A stretch of DNA of 20,720 bases from JAYEIA01 sp034659855 (GCA_034659855.1 JAYEIA010000341.1:1-20720), one strand, 5' to 3'. Positions 8,217-15,621 are shown, counted from the first letter of the stretch. Numbers and translations: made by a program. The notes: generated from the sequence alone by a model not told the origin.

Positions 8217-8295
8217 TAATCGAACCTACACAGGGTTAAGGAATTCTAAGCAAATGAAACATTTATTTACTTACAATTTCCTAAGTTCAATACAT

Positions 8296-10590
8296 TTATT
8301 CTTCAGACAAGTCTCCGTATTCGGAGATTGTTGCCGTTGACTCTGATTGGTTTATATTCATTTCAGAAACTTCTACGGTATTCGCATCACTCGTTGTAAA
8401 ATCAGCTGAATCAACAACAGCTATACTCGGAGCAATAACCAATGCCACAACAGACATCAATTTTACCAATATGTTTAATGACGGCCCTGAAGTGTCTTTT
8501 AAGGGATCACCAACTGTGTCGCCGACAACCGTTGCCTTATGCAAATCAGATCCTTTGCCGTAACTGACATCGTCAATTACAACGCCTTCCTCAACCATTT
8601 TCTTGGCATTGTCCCAAGCTCCGCCTGAGTTGGCTTGGAATATAGCCATAATAACACCCGATGCTGTTACTCCGGCCAATACACCGCCAAGCATGTGCGC
8701 ACCACCGATATATCCGACAAGTGCAGGAACAGCCAAAGCCAATATGCCGGGAAGTACCATTTCTCTCAACGACGATCGAGTAGAAATATCTATACATTTA
8801 TCGTATTCTCCGCTGGTCTCTCCTAATTTATAAGCCTCTTTCTCCTCATCGGTTGCAGAAGATAAATCGCCGTCATATTTTTTAAATATAACCAGAGCTT
8901 TTTTCAATTGCGGAATTTCTCTAAACTGACGTCTCACCTCTTCAATCATGCTCGACGCTGCTCTTCCCACAGCTCCCATGGCAAGTGCTGAAAATAACAA
9001 GGGCAGCATGGCACCGAATAATAATCCGGCAATAATTTCAGGTTTTGCCAAGTCAATCACTCGGACATTGGCTTGCTGCATAAATGCCGAAAACATAGCC
9101 AGAGCAGTCAATGCTGCCGAGCCAATGGCAAATCCTTTACCGATAGCAGCAGTCGTATTTCCTACAGCGTCTAACTTATCAGTGCGTTCTCTTACTTCAG
9201 CGTCCAATTCGGCCATTTCGGCAATTCCTCCGGCGTTATCTGCAATCGGTCCGTAGGCATCAATAGCCAACTGGATTCCGATATTTGCCAACATACCCAC
9301 GGCTGCTATAGCAATACCGTAAAGACCGGCAACATAGTATGCACCGATAATTGCCGCTGCAATAACAATTACGGGAAAGGCGGTTGATTTCATTCCGACT
9401 TCCAATCCGCTGATTATGTTTGTTGCTGAACCTGTTCTTGAATTTTTAACAATAGACCATACCGGGCTTGTTCCCGTGGCCGTATAATATTCTGTAATTT
9501 TTCCGATAAAAAAACCGGCTGCTAAACCAAACAATGAAGCTAAATACACTCCCCAATACTGATAAGTGGTCTCAACTCCGGCAACCGAATCTACCACCGT
9601 CCAAGTTTCGGGTAAGAAAAATCGAATAAGAAAGAAAGATACAATTAACATTAGCCCGGACGAAACAAATTCTCCGGTATTTAAACTTTTATGCGGGTTA
9701 CCGTCTTTTGACATACGCACAAATAAGGTTCCGATAACTGAAACAATAATACCTGCTCCGGCCATAGCCAAAGGAAGGATTACGGGTCCTAACTCAAATC
9801 CGCTTTGAATTTCGGTAGCGCTTAAAAAACCGGCTCCCAATACCATTGTTGCAATTATTGAACCAACGAAAGACTCAAATAAATCGGCTCCCATTCCTGC
9901 GACATCACCAACGTTATCTCCAACGTTGTCTGCAATTGTTGCCGGATTCAAATAATGATCTTCCGGTATGCCGCTTTCAACTTTTCCTACCAAGTCGGCT
10001 CCAACATCGGCCGCTTTGGTATAAATACCTCCGCCTACACGTGCAAATAAAGCAATAGAAGATGCGCCCAAAGAAAATCCTGAAATTACATTCAACACTT
10101 CTGTTATCCCCCCGTCAAACCCAATCCAATGGTACACAAGAAATAGGACACTCAATCCTAATACGCCGAGAGAAACAACAGATATTCCCATTACGGAACC
10201 TCCGGTGAATGCTACTTTCAATGCTTCACCCAATGAGCTTTGAGCGGCATTAGTTGTTCTTACGTTTGCTTTTACGGCAATCTTCATCCCCAAATATCCG
10301 GCAAAAGCCGACAATACGGCTCCGGTAACAAAAGACAAAGCAATGAAACCGTTTGAACTGTCGTCTGCGGCCCCTTTAAAGAATAACAATACAGCTACAG
10401 CGACTACAAAAATTCCGAGAATTTTGTATTCAGCTTTCAAAAAGGACATAGCTCCGTCAGCGATATGCCCTGCAATATTTCGCATTTTAATCGTTCCGGC
10501 GTCTTGAGCCTTTACCCATGCAGTCTTCCATATGGTATACAAAATACCTAATGCTCCTGCAGCAATTAGAATATAAATTACATTTTCCAT
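8296..10590 (-). CDS. hppA: K+-dependent membrane-bound ion-pumping pyrophosphatase
   Basis: Integral membrane pyrophosphatase (764 aa) that hydrolyses cytosolic pyrophosphate and pumps H+ and/or Na+ out of the cell. Family hallmarks are complete: ADVGADLVGKVESGIPEDH and NPATIADNVGDNVGDVAG (near residue 220), GADLFESFVGS, and GDTVGDPLKDTSGPS near residue 693. The motif GNTTAAIGKG places Ala at 481 and Gly at 484, the residues of the K+-dependent class; K+-independent enzymes have Lys at the first position. The pumped ion cannot be assigned by eye. The start is placed at 10590 (MENVIYILIAAGAL), at the first membrane helix; an upstream extension of 25 residues is unlikely. After the last helix a tail of about 45 residues rich in Ser, Thr and Glu is unusual for the family. 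Confidence 0.96.
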   Translation of the reverse strand: MENVIYILIAAGALGILYTIWKTAWVKAQDAGTIKMRNIAGHIADGAMSFLKAEYKILGIFVVAVAVLLFFKGAADDSSNGFIALSFVTGAVLSAFAGYLGMKIAVKANVRTTNAAQSSLGEALKVAFTGGSVMGISVVSLGVLGLSVLFLVYHWIGFDGGITEVLNVISGFSLGASSIALFARVGGGIYTKAADVGADLVGKVESGIPEDHYLNPATIADNVGDNVGDVAGMGADLFESFVGSIIATMVLGAGFLSATEIQSGFELGPVILPLAMAGAGIIVSVIGTLFVRMSKDGNPHKSLNTGEFVSSGLMLIVSFFLIRFFLPETWTVVDSVAGVETTYQYWGVYLASLFGLAAGFFIGKITEYYTATGTSPVWSIVKNSRTGSATNIISGLEVGMKSTAFPVIVIAAAIIGAYYVAGLYGIAIAAVGMLANIGIQLAIDAYGPIADNAGGIAEMAELDAEVRERTDKLDAVGNTTAAIGKGFAIGSAALTALAMFSAFMQQANVRVIDLAKPEIIAGLLFGAMLPLLFSALAMGAVGRAASSMIEEVRRQFREIPQLKKALVIFKKYDGDLSSATDEEKEAYKLGETSGEYDKCIDISTRSSLREMVLPGILALAVPALVGYIGGAHMLGGVLAGVTASGVIMAIFQANSGGAWDNAKKMVEEGVVIDDVSYGKGSDLHKATVVGDTVGDPLKDTSGPSLNILVKLMSVVALVIAPSIAVVDSADFTTSDANTVEVSEMNINQSESTATISEYGDLSEE

Positions 10591-10730
10591 TTCAATTAAT
10601 TGTTTTGATTTATGATTGATTGATTTGTTAATTGCTGAATACAGCTCAAAGCAAAGGACTCGCAATACATGTTTTACTCTTTGGGTATTATCCTAAAATA
10701 AGCGATTATATCAAATTGCTTTGAATACAG

Positions 10731-10738
10731 CAAAAGTA
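10731..10738 (-). promoter_or_regulatory. possible -7 box (TACTTTTG) of hppA
   Basis: Exact TAnnTTTG on the minus strand, about 140 bp upstream of the hppA ATG, implying a long leader. The -33 element is not clear. Confidence 0.35.
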
Positions 10739-10881
10739 AAAAGTTTTTTTTATAAAACCAGAAGTTTAATTTGTATTATAACTTTGATATGGGTACAAAA
10801 AAATAACACATTGATTCTTAGCCCAATAATGCGAAGTTGACATTTTTTCCTTAGAAACGGATACGACATAAATCATGACCG

Positions 10882-10915
10882 AAAGTAGAGCAACGCCGCG
10901 GCGTGGCTCTACTTT
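10882..10915. repeat. 34-bp GC-rich palindrome
   Basis: AAAGTAGAGC, A, ACGCCG pairs with CGGCGT, G, GCTCTACTTT: two 17-bp arms with one mismatch and no spacer. No T-run follows on either strand, so it is not a normal terminator. It directly abuts the truncated repeat at 10919. It resembles a REP- or MITE-type hairpin. Confidence 0.7.
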
Positions 10916-10918
10916 ACA

Positions 10919-10964
10919 AAATAACTTCGTTTAAAACTGTCAATTTATTTCATCACAAACCCTA
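10919..10964. repeat. palindromic element, copy 2 (left part missing)
   Basis: Bases 10919-10958 are identical to 19123-19162 (40 of 40). The left ~13 bp of the element are absent and are replaced by the palindrome ending at 10915. Its right edge reads ACCCTA, whose CTA is the TAG stop of the Wzi-like gene on the minus strand. Confidence 0.85.
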
Positions 10965-12527
10965 AAACCAATGGTTTTGAAAAAATATATCTGCTGTTGA
11001 AAAGGATATATAAAACTGTATTCCTCCTTCGCTAAAATTCGGATACTTTTTTTTGCGATACTGTACTCCCGCCCTAAGTTTTAAATCAATCTCAGGATTT
11101 AACAGCCACGCAGCATTTACATCTATTGTATATTCCTTTGTGTGAACTCCTTGCAAAAGTTTGTTGTTGTAATTATCCGGCCTTAAATCATAAGGTCTTA
11201 AAATATTACTTCCGTAGGAGACTTCAGATTCATCTTCTCCTTTATGTACCAATCGGAATCCGCCGGAATAAATCAGGTTATTCTTCTTATATCGAATGAT
11301 AAAAAGCCCTTCGCCAAAATTTGATCCCTCCGGATGAGCCAGTGATATTCGGAAATTACTGTAGTTAATATTATCTCTGGTATGAGAATAACTGAACGGG
11401 CGAACAAAATTTAACTCCCCGCTGACATACAAGTTATTGATATCTAAAAAATCATAGGCTTTGCCGCCCACCTGAATCCCGAATTTATTACCCCACCAGC
11501 CGTTACCGGCTTTTAGCTCAGAAATTATCATATCATCTATCAGCAATTGAGAATACAAGTGCAGTTTTTTGAAAAGCCTTATATTTAAACCCAAACCAAA
11601 CAAGGCATTGTCATATGTGCCGGCGGCAAATTCCACCGGGCGGTAAAAAATTACCGGGTTCAGATAATTCAAATCCAAACCTTTCTTGCCTTTTTGGTCG
11701 TAGGGGTTTGTTACAAGCGCTTCAAAAAAATTAAAATTTACCCGTGTGCCTAAATTCAGGCTAAGGTAATGTATCGCAAAATACTTTTTGGGGGGCGACA
11801 AACTAAAATCCGGATTGTTTAAATCAAAATCATTCCCTCGCAGTATCATCCAGCGATATTTTAACTGCCAAACATCAACGGTTGTTGAGAAATAGGGCAT
11901 ACTTGCCGAGATATCGGAAAGAAACAAGGACTGCTTGCCGTAGCCCCAAAAGTGCCGACTTTTTCCGACTTCAAATCGAATATAGTCTGCCGGCAAATAA
12001 GTCAGCCGAAAATCTGCTTCATACACTAAGAATTTCTCCCCTGCCCTCTTAAAATTTTGTGCAAAATTCGGAAATACATGAAAGGTATCCGTAAAATGCT
12101 TGTCGGAGGCATTCAGCCGGGCATAAAGTCCATATAAATCGGCATCGAGAAAAAACTTTCGATTGACGTTTGCCTTAATTCCGATTCCTACTCCATGGGC
12201 ATAGTTTATATTGTTGTCTGAAAGGCTGTAATTGCTTTTGGAAACGAATAAGGGAGACAACCGAAAAAATGAACGCTTTGTTTGTTTTGTATAAGTTGCT
12301 TGTTTGAAATATATCTCGGAACTTTCCGAAATTTGATGCATGCTGTCGGTAAATGCAAGGTAGTCCTTAACAAAAAACGGTCGCATGCTGATGTGTCCGG
12401 TTCCTTGGTTATGTATAAATTCTTCCCTCAGGAAATCATCAGAACGATGCATCGTCAAATGCTGCGAAAAAGCAAATATCCTGATAAACAGCATAAGTAC
12501 AACCAAGACCGTTGATTTAGCCGTCAT
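10962..12527 (-). CDS. Wzi/RemB-like outer-membrane protein
   Basis: Outer-membrane beta-barrel protein (521 aa) resembling the capsule-assembly Wzi family and the RemB-type proteins of Bacteroidota. A signal peptide covers residues 1-22 (ending AFSQ). The rest is made of alternating amphipathic strands with tyrosine, phenylalanine and asparagine, including FEVGKSRHFWGYGKQSLFLSD and LNYLNPVIFYRPVEF, which are characteristic. It ends in HWF, a C-terminal aromatic as expected for a barrel. Wzi in enteric bacteria anchors capsule at the surface; RemB relates to gliding. Its start overlaps the end of the WecA-like gene by 11 bp, so the two are translationally coupled. That context favours a polysaccharide role. 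Its TAG stop is provided by a repeated element. Confidence 0.78.
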   Translation of the reverse strand: MTAKSTVLVVLMLFIRIFAFSQHLTMHRSDDFLREEFIHNQGTGHISMRPFFVKDYLAFTDSMHQISESSEIYFKQATYTKQTKRSFFRLSPLFVSKSNYSLSDNNINYAHGVGIGIKANVNRKFFLDADLYGLYARLNASDKHFTDTFHVFPNFAQNFKRAGEKFLVYEADFRLTYLPADYIRFEVGKSRHFWGYGKQSLFLSDISASMPYFSTTVDVWQLKYRWMILRGNDFDLNNPDFSLSPPKKYFAIHYLSLNLGTRVNFNFFEALVTNPYDQKGKKGLDLNYLNPVIFYRPVEFAAGTYDNALFGLGLNIRLFKKLHLYSQLLIDDMIISELKAGNGWWGNKFGIQVGGKAYDFLDINNLYVSGELNFVRPFSYSHTRDNINYSNFRISLAHPEGSNFGEGLFIIRYKKNNLIYSGGFRLVHKGEDESEVSYGSNILRPYDLRPDNYNNKLLQGVHTKEYTIDVNAAWLLNPEIDLKLRAGVQYRKKKYPNFSEGGIQFYISFSTADIFFQNHWF

Positions 12528-13608
12528 TTTTCTTTTTCTTTTTATATCTCTTAATTCGGAGAATGGCGACCGGAATATAAAATATCACCATAGATGATAG
12601 TATCAATATTAGAAACCATGTTCTGATGCCGACTATATTATGAAAAGTGAATAAAACAAAGGCATAAACAATATTAATAAAAAGAATAACAATCAAAGTT
12701 TGCGTCTGAGACAAACCGGCTCGCATAAATAAATGGTGTATATGTCTTTTGTCGGGAAGAAAAATGGGCTGACGAATGATAACCCGAATAAACATGACTC
12801 GAATCGTATCAAACAAAGGAATCACTAAGATTGCCACCGATACTGCCGGCGCACCCCATATGGCGTATTTGAAATCATGATCAATATTATATTCATTAAA
12901 TCGAATGGTGAGAACAGCCAAAAAATAACCCAATATCAATGAGCCGGTGTCTCCCATAAAAATTTTCTCTTTTTTGGAAAACAAGTTAAACCTCAAAAAA
13001 GCCAATAAGGCGCCCACCAAAGAGACCGAAATAATTGCCTCCGGAATATGTCCTGTTTGATAAAACCAAATGCCGTAGGAACTGCCGGCTACTATACCTA
13101 TTCCCGAAGCTAAGCCATCGATACCGTCCACTAAATTCAATGAATTTACAATAACAACAATTACGAATACTGACAAGGCTATGGAAACATATTCGGGGAT
13201 ATGATGTATGTTAAAAAATCCGTGAAGATCGGTTAAGCGAATATCCGTAAATACTGCAAGAATTATTCCTGTTAAAATTTGTCCGAACAGCTTGGTTGTG
13301 GGAGCTATGACCAATATGTCATCCTTGATTCCTATAAAAAATAATAGGATTGCCCCGACGGCAATATACGCCAGTTGCGGAAAATTACTTACATCGGTAA
13401 ACATCAACGCACTTATCATTACCCCCGCAAAAATAGCAATACCACCTAAGGTAGGAACCTCCGAAGAATGCATCTTTCTTTCATTAGGCTTATCGGTAAG
13501 TGATTTTAATTTTGCAACACGAACGATTGACGGAATGGCTGCATAGGTTATAATAAATGCAGTCAAAGCAGAAAATAGAATGATATATTCTGTAGAAAAA
13601 AAATCCAT
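12517..13608 (-). CDS. WecA/MraY-family undecaprenyl-phosphate sugar-1-phosphate transferase
   Basis: Polytopic inner-membrane enzyme (363 aa) that loads a sugar-1-phosphate, commonly GlcNAc-1-P, from its UDP form onto undecaprenyl phosphate, starting O-antigen-, teichoic- or capsule-type glycans. Visible motifs: GIKDDI near residue 95, NLVDGIDGLASGIG near 160, GDTGSLILG near 218, and DKRHIHHLFMRAGLSQ near 290, which is typical of the WecA branch rather than MraY. About ten membrane segments are evident and the C-terminus is basic (KRYKKKKK). I start at the ATG at 13608 (MDFFSTEYIILF). A TTG at 13641 would lie upstream of the -7 box at 13630-13637 and is rejected. It is the first gene of an operon with the Wzi-like gene. 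Confidence 0.9.
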   Translation of the reverse strand: MDFFSTEYIILFSALTAFIITYAAIPSIVRVAKLKSLTDKPNERKMHSSEVPTLGGIAIFAGVMISALMFTDVSNFPQLAYIAVGAILLFFIGIKDDILVIAPTTKLFGQILTGIILAVFTDIRLTDLHGFFNIHHIPEYVSIALSVFVIVVIVNSLNLVDGIDGLASGIGIVAGSSYGIWFYQTGHIPEAIISVSLVGALLAFLRFNLFSKKEKIFMGDTGSLILGYFLAVLTIRFNEYNIDHDFKYAIWGAPAVSVAILVIPLFDTIRVMFIRVIIRQPIFLPDKRHIHHLFMRAGLSQTQTLIVILFINIVYAFVLFTFHNIVGIRTWFLILILSSMVIFYIPVAILRIKRYKKKKKNDG

Positions 13609-13629
13609 AACAAGAATTATTGTCTCCGA

Positions 13630-13637
13630 CAAAGGTA
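13630..13637 (-). promoter_or_regulatory. -7 box (TACCTTTG) of the WecA-like operon
   Basis: Exact TAnnTTTG on the minus strand, 21 bp from the ATG at 13608; it implies a very short leader and decides the start. The same octamer precedes the divergent epimerase gene (14105-14112). Confidence 0.45.
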
Positions 13638-13808
13638 ACAATTACCCTCTAAGATTCATGTTTTTTTGTTCAACACTAAAAATTAACTCCTGTTTTATTG
13701 ATATCGTTGTGTCCATTGCCGGATGATTTCCTATTTAGTCTCTAAACAGAAACTCTGTAATGCAAGTATAACAATAGTTTCATACTTATTCTATATTTGA
13801 ATGTTTTT

Positions 13809-13904
13809 GTCATTAAATAGTCATTGAGAGTCATTATACTGTCAATTTCAAAAACTTATAAAAAATGACTATCACCGGCAACAAAGTAAATGACAATAAA
13901 TGAC
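13809..13904. promoter_or_regulatory. phased GTCATT / AATGAC hexamer array
   Basis: GTCATT occurs at 13809, 13820 and 13830, then a near match GTCAAT at 13841. The inverse AATGAC occurs at 13864, 13889 and 13899. Spacings of 10-11 bp within each group put the sites on one helix face. This could be an operator array for a dimeric or oligomeric regulator of one or both divergent genes. Confidence 0.35.
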
Positions 13905-13994
13905 GATTATTCAAATTTAAAAACAACACTATATATCTGTATATCTGTCAATTATACTAGTCCATTCAGGCACTGTTTAAATAAATATAAACCT

Positions 13995-14054
13995 ACTCCG
14001 AAAAGTCAAAATTTTTGATTTTAGAGTTCTTTAATCTAAATGACTTTTCGGAGT
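13995..14054. repeat. 60-bp hairpin, perfect 14-bp arms
   Basis: ACTCCGAAAAGTCA (13995-14008) pairs perfectly with TGACTTTTCGGAGT (14041-14054). Inside, TTTAGA (from about 14020) can pair with TCTAAA next to the right arm. It lies about 50 bp upstream of the epimerase -7 box and shares CTCCGAAAA with the palindromes at 7971-8029 and 17821-17873. Confidence 0.65.
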
Positions 14055-14104
14055 TGACTCAAATATAAATCTTTGTTTATTTTATTTTTGTTTGAAGTTT
14101 AAGT

Positions 14105-14112
14105 TACCTTTG
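14105..14112 (+). promoter_or_regulatory. -7 box (TACCTTTG) of the epimerase gene
   Basis: Exact TAnnTTTG 25 bp upstream of the ATG at 14137. It lies inside the extended reading frame that starts with TTG at 14092, so the ATG is the true start. The -33 element is not at the usual spacing. Confidence 0.45.
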
Positions 14113-14136
14113 CTAAAATTTTTACATTATAAAACC

Positions 14137-15141
14137 ATGATTATAGTTACAGGAGGTACCGGTATGCTGGGGGCTCACATATTATTTCAACTTTGCCGGA
14201 AAAGCCACAAGGTAATTGCATTAAAAAGAAAACACAGCAATACCGGTTTGGTATTAAAAATATTCTCCTACTACACGGATGAACCTGAGCAACTTTTCAA
14301 AAAAATTCAATGGAAAAATTGTGATCTGAATACTCCAAGCTGTCTTCAAAAATACATCAATAAAGGGGACACCGTAATACATGCTGCGGCCTTGGTTTCT
14401 TTTAACAAAAAAGATAAAGAAAAAATAAAGCAGGTCAATATTGACGGGACAAAGGCGTTGGTTAATGCCTGCTTATTAAAAAATGCGGGTAAACTTTGCC
14501 ACATCAGCTCAATCGCGGCACTGTCCTCGGCTGATAAAACAGGTAAAATTACCGAAAAACTCGGAGAAATTGATCCCGGTCAATCTGAATACTCAAAAAG
14601 TAAATTTTATTCGGAACTCGAAGTTTGGAGAGGAATTGCTGAAGGGCTTAATGCCGTAATTCTTAACCCTTCGGTAATATTGGGCCCCGGAAATTGGAGC
14701 CAAGGAAGCTCTGCACTGTTTGATACCGTGTATAAAAGCAATAAATACTACACCACCGGAGTTACGGGGTTTACAGACGTTACTGATGTCGCTGAAATTG
14801 CCGTTTTGTTTGCCGAAAACGATCTTCACGGCAAACGTTATATTATTAATTCAGAAAATATATCCTACAAAGACCTGTTTCAACTCATGGCGAAATATTT
14901 AAAGGTAAGCCCGCCAAAAAAAGAAGCAAGCCCCGGGCTTTTGAAATTTATCGGAATATTGGAGTCCGTCTATAAAAAAATAACCGGAGGAACTCCCAAG
15001 CTGACTAAGGAAACCATTAAAGCCGCTGCATCAAAAAGCTACTATTCTAATGCGGCCTTAACCAACGAATTAAACTACCGTTTTCTTTCAATAAAAGAGT
15101 CAATTGAGAAAAATGCAAATTTATACTTAGCGGATCTCTAA
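14137..15141 (+). CDS. NAD(P)-dependent epimerase/dehydratase-family protein
   Basis: Extended short-chain dehydrogenase (334 aa), related to dihydroflavonol reductase and 3-beta-HSD-like enzymes; substrate unknown. The N-terminal Rossmann motif is TGGTGMLGAH (residues 5-14). A serine-rich strand (HISSIAAL) precedes the catalytic Y152-x3-K156 in SEYSKSK. Then comes the family's NPSVILGPGNW strand and FTDVTDVAE, a region that closes the substrate pocket. The C-terminal part (PKLTKETIKAAASKSYYSNA) resembles that of the dihydroflavonol-reductase-like group. The start is chosen at the ATG (MIIVTGGTG), directly at the first beta-strand. Not in an operon, so the neighbours give no pathway. Sugar-nucleotide or sterol/terpenoid-like substrates are both possible. 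Confidence 0.88.
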   Translation: MIIVTGGTGMLGAHILFQLCRKSHKVIALKRKHSNTGLVLKIFSYYTDEPEQLFKKIQWKNCDLNTPSCLQKYINKGDTVIHAAALVSFNKKDKEKIKQVNIDGTKALVNACLLKNAGKLCHISSIAALSSADKTGKITEKLGEIDPGQSEYSKSKFYSELEVWRGIAEGLNAVILNPSVILGPGNWSQGSSALFDTVYKSNKYYTTGVTGFTDVTDVAEIAVLFAENDLHGKRYIINSENISYKDLFQLMAKYLKVSPPKKEASPGLLKFIGILESVYKKITGGTPKLTKETIKAAASKSYYSNAALTNELNYRFLSIKESIEKNANLYLADL

Positions 15142-15180
15142 GCTGAATAATTAGCTGCGCTGAGGTGCAAGCACGTTCAT

Positions 15181-15261
15181 GAAAATAATAAAATGGATTT
15201 AAAGTGCTTATTTTCAGACAAATATACTGATATTTTTAAAATTTACATTTTATTATTTTTC
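15181..15261. repeat. AT-rich inverted repeat, 15-bp arms
   Basis: GAAAATAATAAAATG (15181-15195) pairs with CATTTTATTATTTTTC (15246-15261), perfect except for one extra T; 50-nt spacer. The composition is very AT-rich, so part of the match may be chance. Confidence 0.4.
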
Positions 15262-15356
15262 ACTTAAGTGCATTTTTTTAGATTCGTCTACTTCCTAACT
15301 AAACCTTTGAAACAGACAACTATATCGGCAAGTTTAGTTACTCGTATACAACTCTA

Positions 15357-15410
15357 AAAAAACGCATGAATTATTCAGGCTAAAAATAAAAATCCTGTTT
15401 TTTGCGTTTA
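15357..15410 (+). repeat. structured repeat, copy 1 (hairpin with internal loop)
   Basis: Starts with AAAAAACGCATGAATTATTC. AAACGCA (15360-15366) pairs with TGCGTTT (15403-15409), and CAGG (15376-15379) with CCTG (15394-15397). A second copy at 17654-17695 has the same order of stems with compensatory changes. The function is unknown; strand orientation is given by similarity only. Confidence 0.5.
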
Positions 15411-15434
15411 TTCACGGCAAGTCAACCCTTGAAA

Positions 15435-15615
15435 ATTATTTATACCTATATTGAGCGATTATGAATAAAGAGAAGTGCCAATATTTTGAGAACAGAAGCT
15501 TTACAAAAAAATTGAATGCACCCAATTGGTGCATGATATTTTTTTATAATGTCTTTTGGCTCAAAAGATTGGTGCTTATCGACGTTCATAATCACTCATT
15601 TTAGGTTTTAATCAG
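15435..15615. repeat. 181-bp ungapped imperfect palindrome (foldback element)
   Basis: Two 88-nt halves are inverted copies with no insertion or deletion, around a 5-nt centre (CAATT, 15523-15527). By my count 62 of 88 positions pair, with extra G-U pairs possible if transcribed. Best-matched blocks: the central ATGCACC/GGTGCAT with seven A facing seven T, the middle AAGTGCCAATATTTTGAG facing CTCAAAAGATTGGTGCTT, and the outer GAGCGATTATGAA facing TTCATAATCACTC. No coding frame. The right end stops 6 bp before the start codon of the next gene. Confidence 0.75.
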
Positions 15616-15621
15616 TCTCTC

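Larger units (their letters stand above)
7677..8295. other. 619-bp spacer with composite palindromic repeats
   Basis: Between gcvP (+) and hppA (-), convergent. No gene of useful size on either strand. It contains two 13-bp direct repeats at 7695-7723, a GC-richer composite repeat at 7911-8060, and a bidirectional terminator at 8175-8216. The composite stands out in base composition from the AT-rich sequence around it. Confidence 0.6.
10591..10961. other. 371-bp spacer upstream of hppA
   Basis: Lies between the 3' end of the Wzi-like gene and the 5' end of hppA, both on the minus strand. It contains the likely hppA -7 box (10731-10738), a 34-bp GC-rich palindrome (10882-10915) and a truncated copy of the 58-bp element (10919-10964). 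Nothing coding is seen. Confidence 0.6.
13642..14091. other. 450-bp divergent regulatory spacer
   Basis: Between the WecA-like operon (-) and the epimerase gene (+). No coding signal. Holds a small hairpin with arms AAGTAT/ATACTT (13764-13787), the phased GTCATT/AATGAC array (13809-13904), a doubled TATATCTG near 13931-13949, and a 60-bp hairpin (13995-14054). Confidence 0.6.
15142..15621. other. 480-bp spacer with hairpins and a long foldback
   Basis: No gene on either strand. In order: AGCTGAATAATTAGCT just after the epimerase stop, a 15-bp AT-rich inverted repeat (15181-15195 with 15246-15261), the palindrome CACTTAAGTG (15261-15270) followed by a T-run, a structured repeat (15357-15410), and the foldback 15435-15615, which reaches the next gene's start region. 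Confidence 0.6.

Noticed and set aside
10591..10665. 25-residue N-terminal extension of the pyrophosphatase
   Set aside because: The extension is polar and unlike the family; the ATG at 10590 starts right at the first membrane helix.
10882..10915. 34-bp palindrome as intrinsic terminator of the Wzi-like gene
   Set aside because: Neither strand has a T-run after the stem, so it does not meet the intrinsic terminator pattern.
13642..14091. Replication origin or iteron plasmid-type origin suggested by the phased hexamers
   Set aside because: No DnaA-box cluster, no replication gene nearby, and the flanking genes are chromosomal housekeeping and glycan genes.
15451..15470. Bases GATTATGAATAAAGAG identical to the end of gcvP, with the same last codons (SDYE stop)
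   Set aside because: Only 16 AT-rich bases match and the sequence upstream does not align; it lies inside the foldback, whose symmetry explains it better. Chance is plausible in a window of this size.
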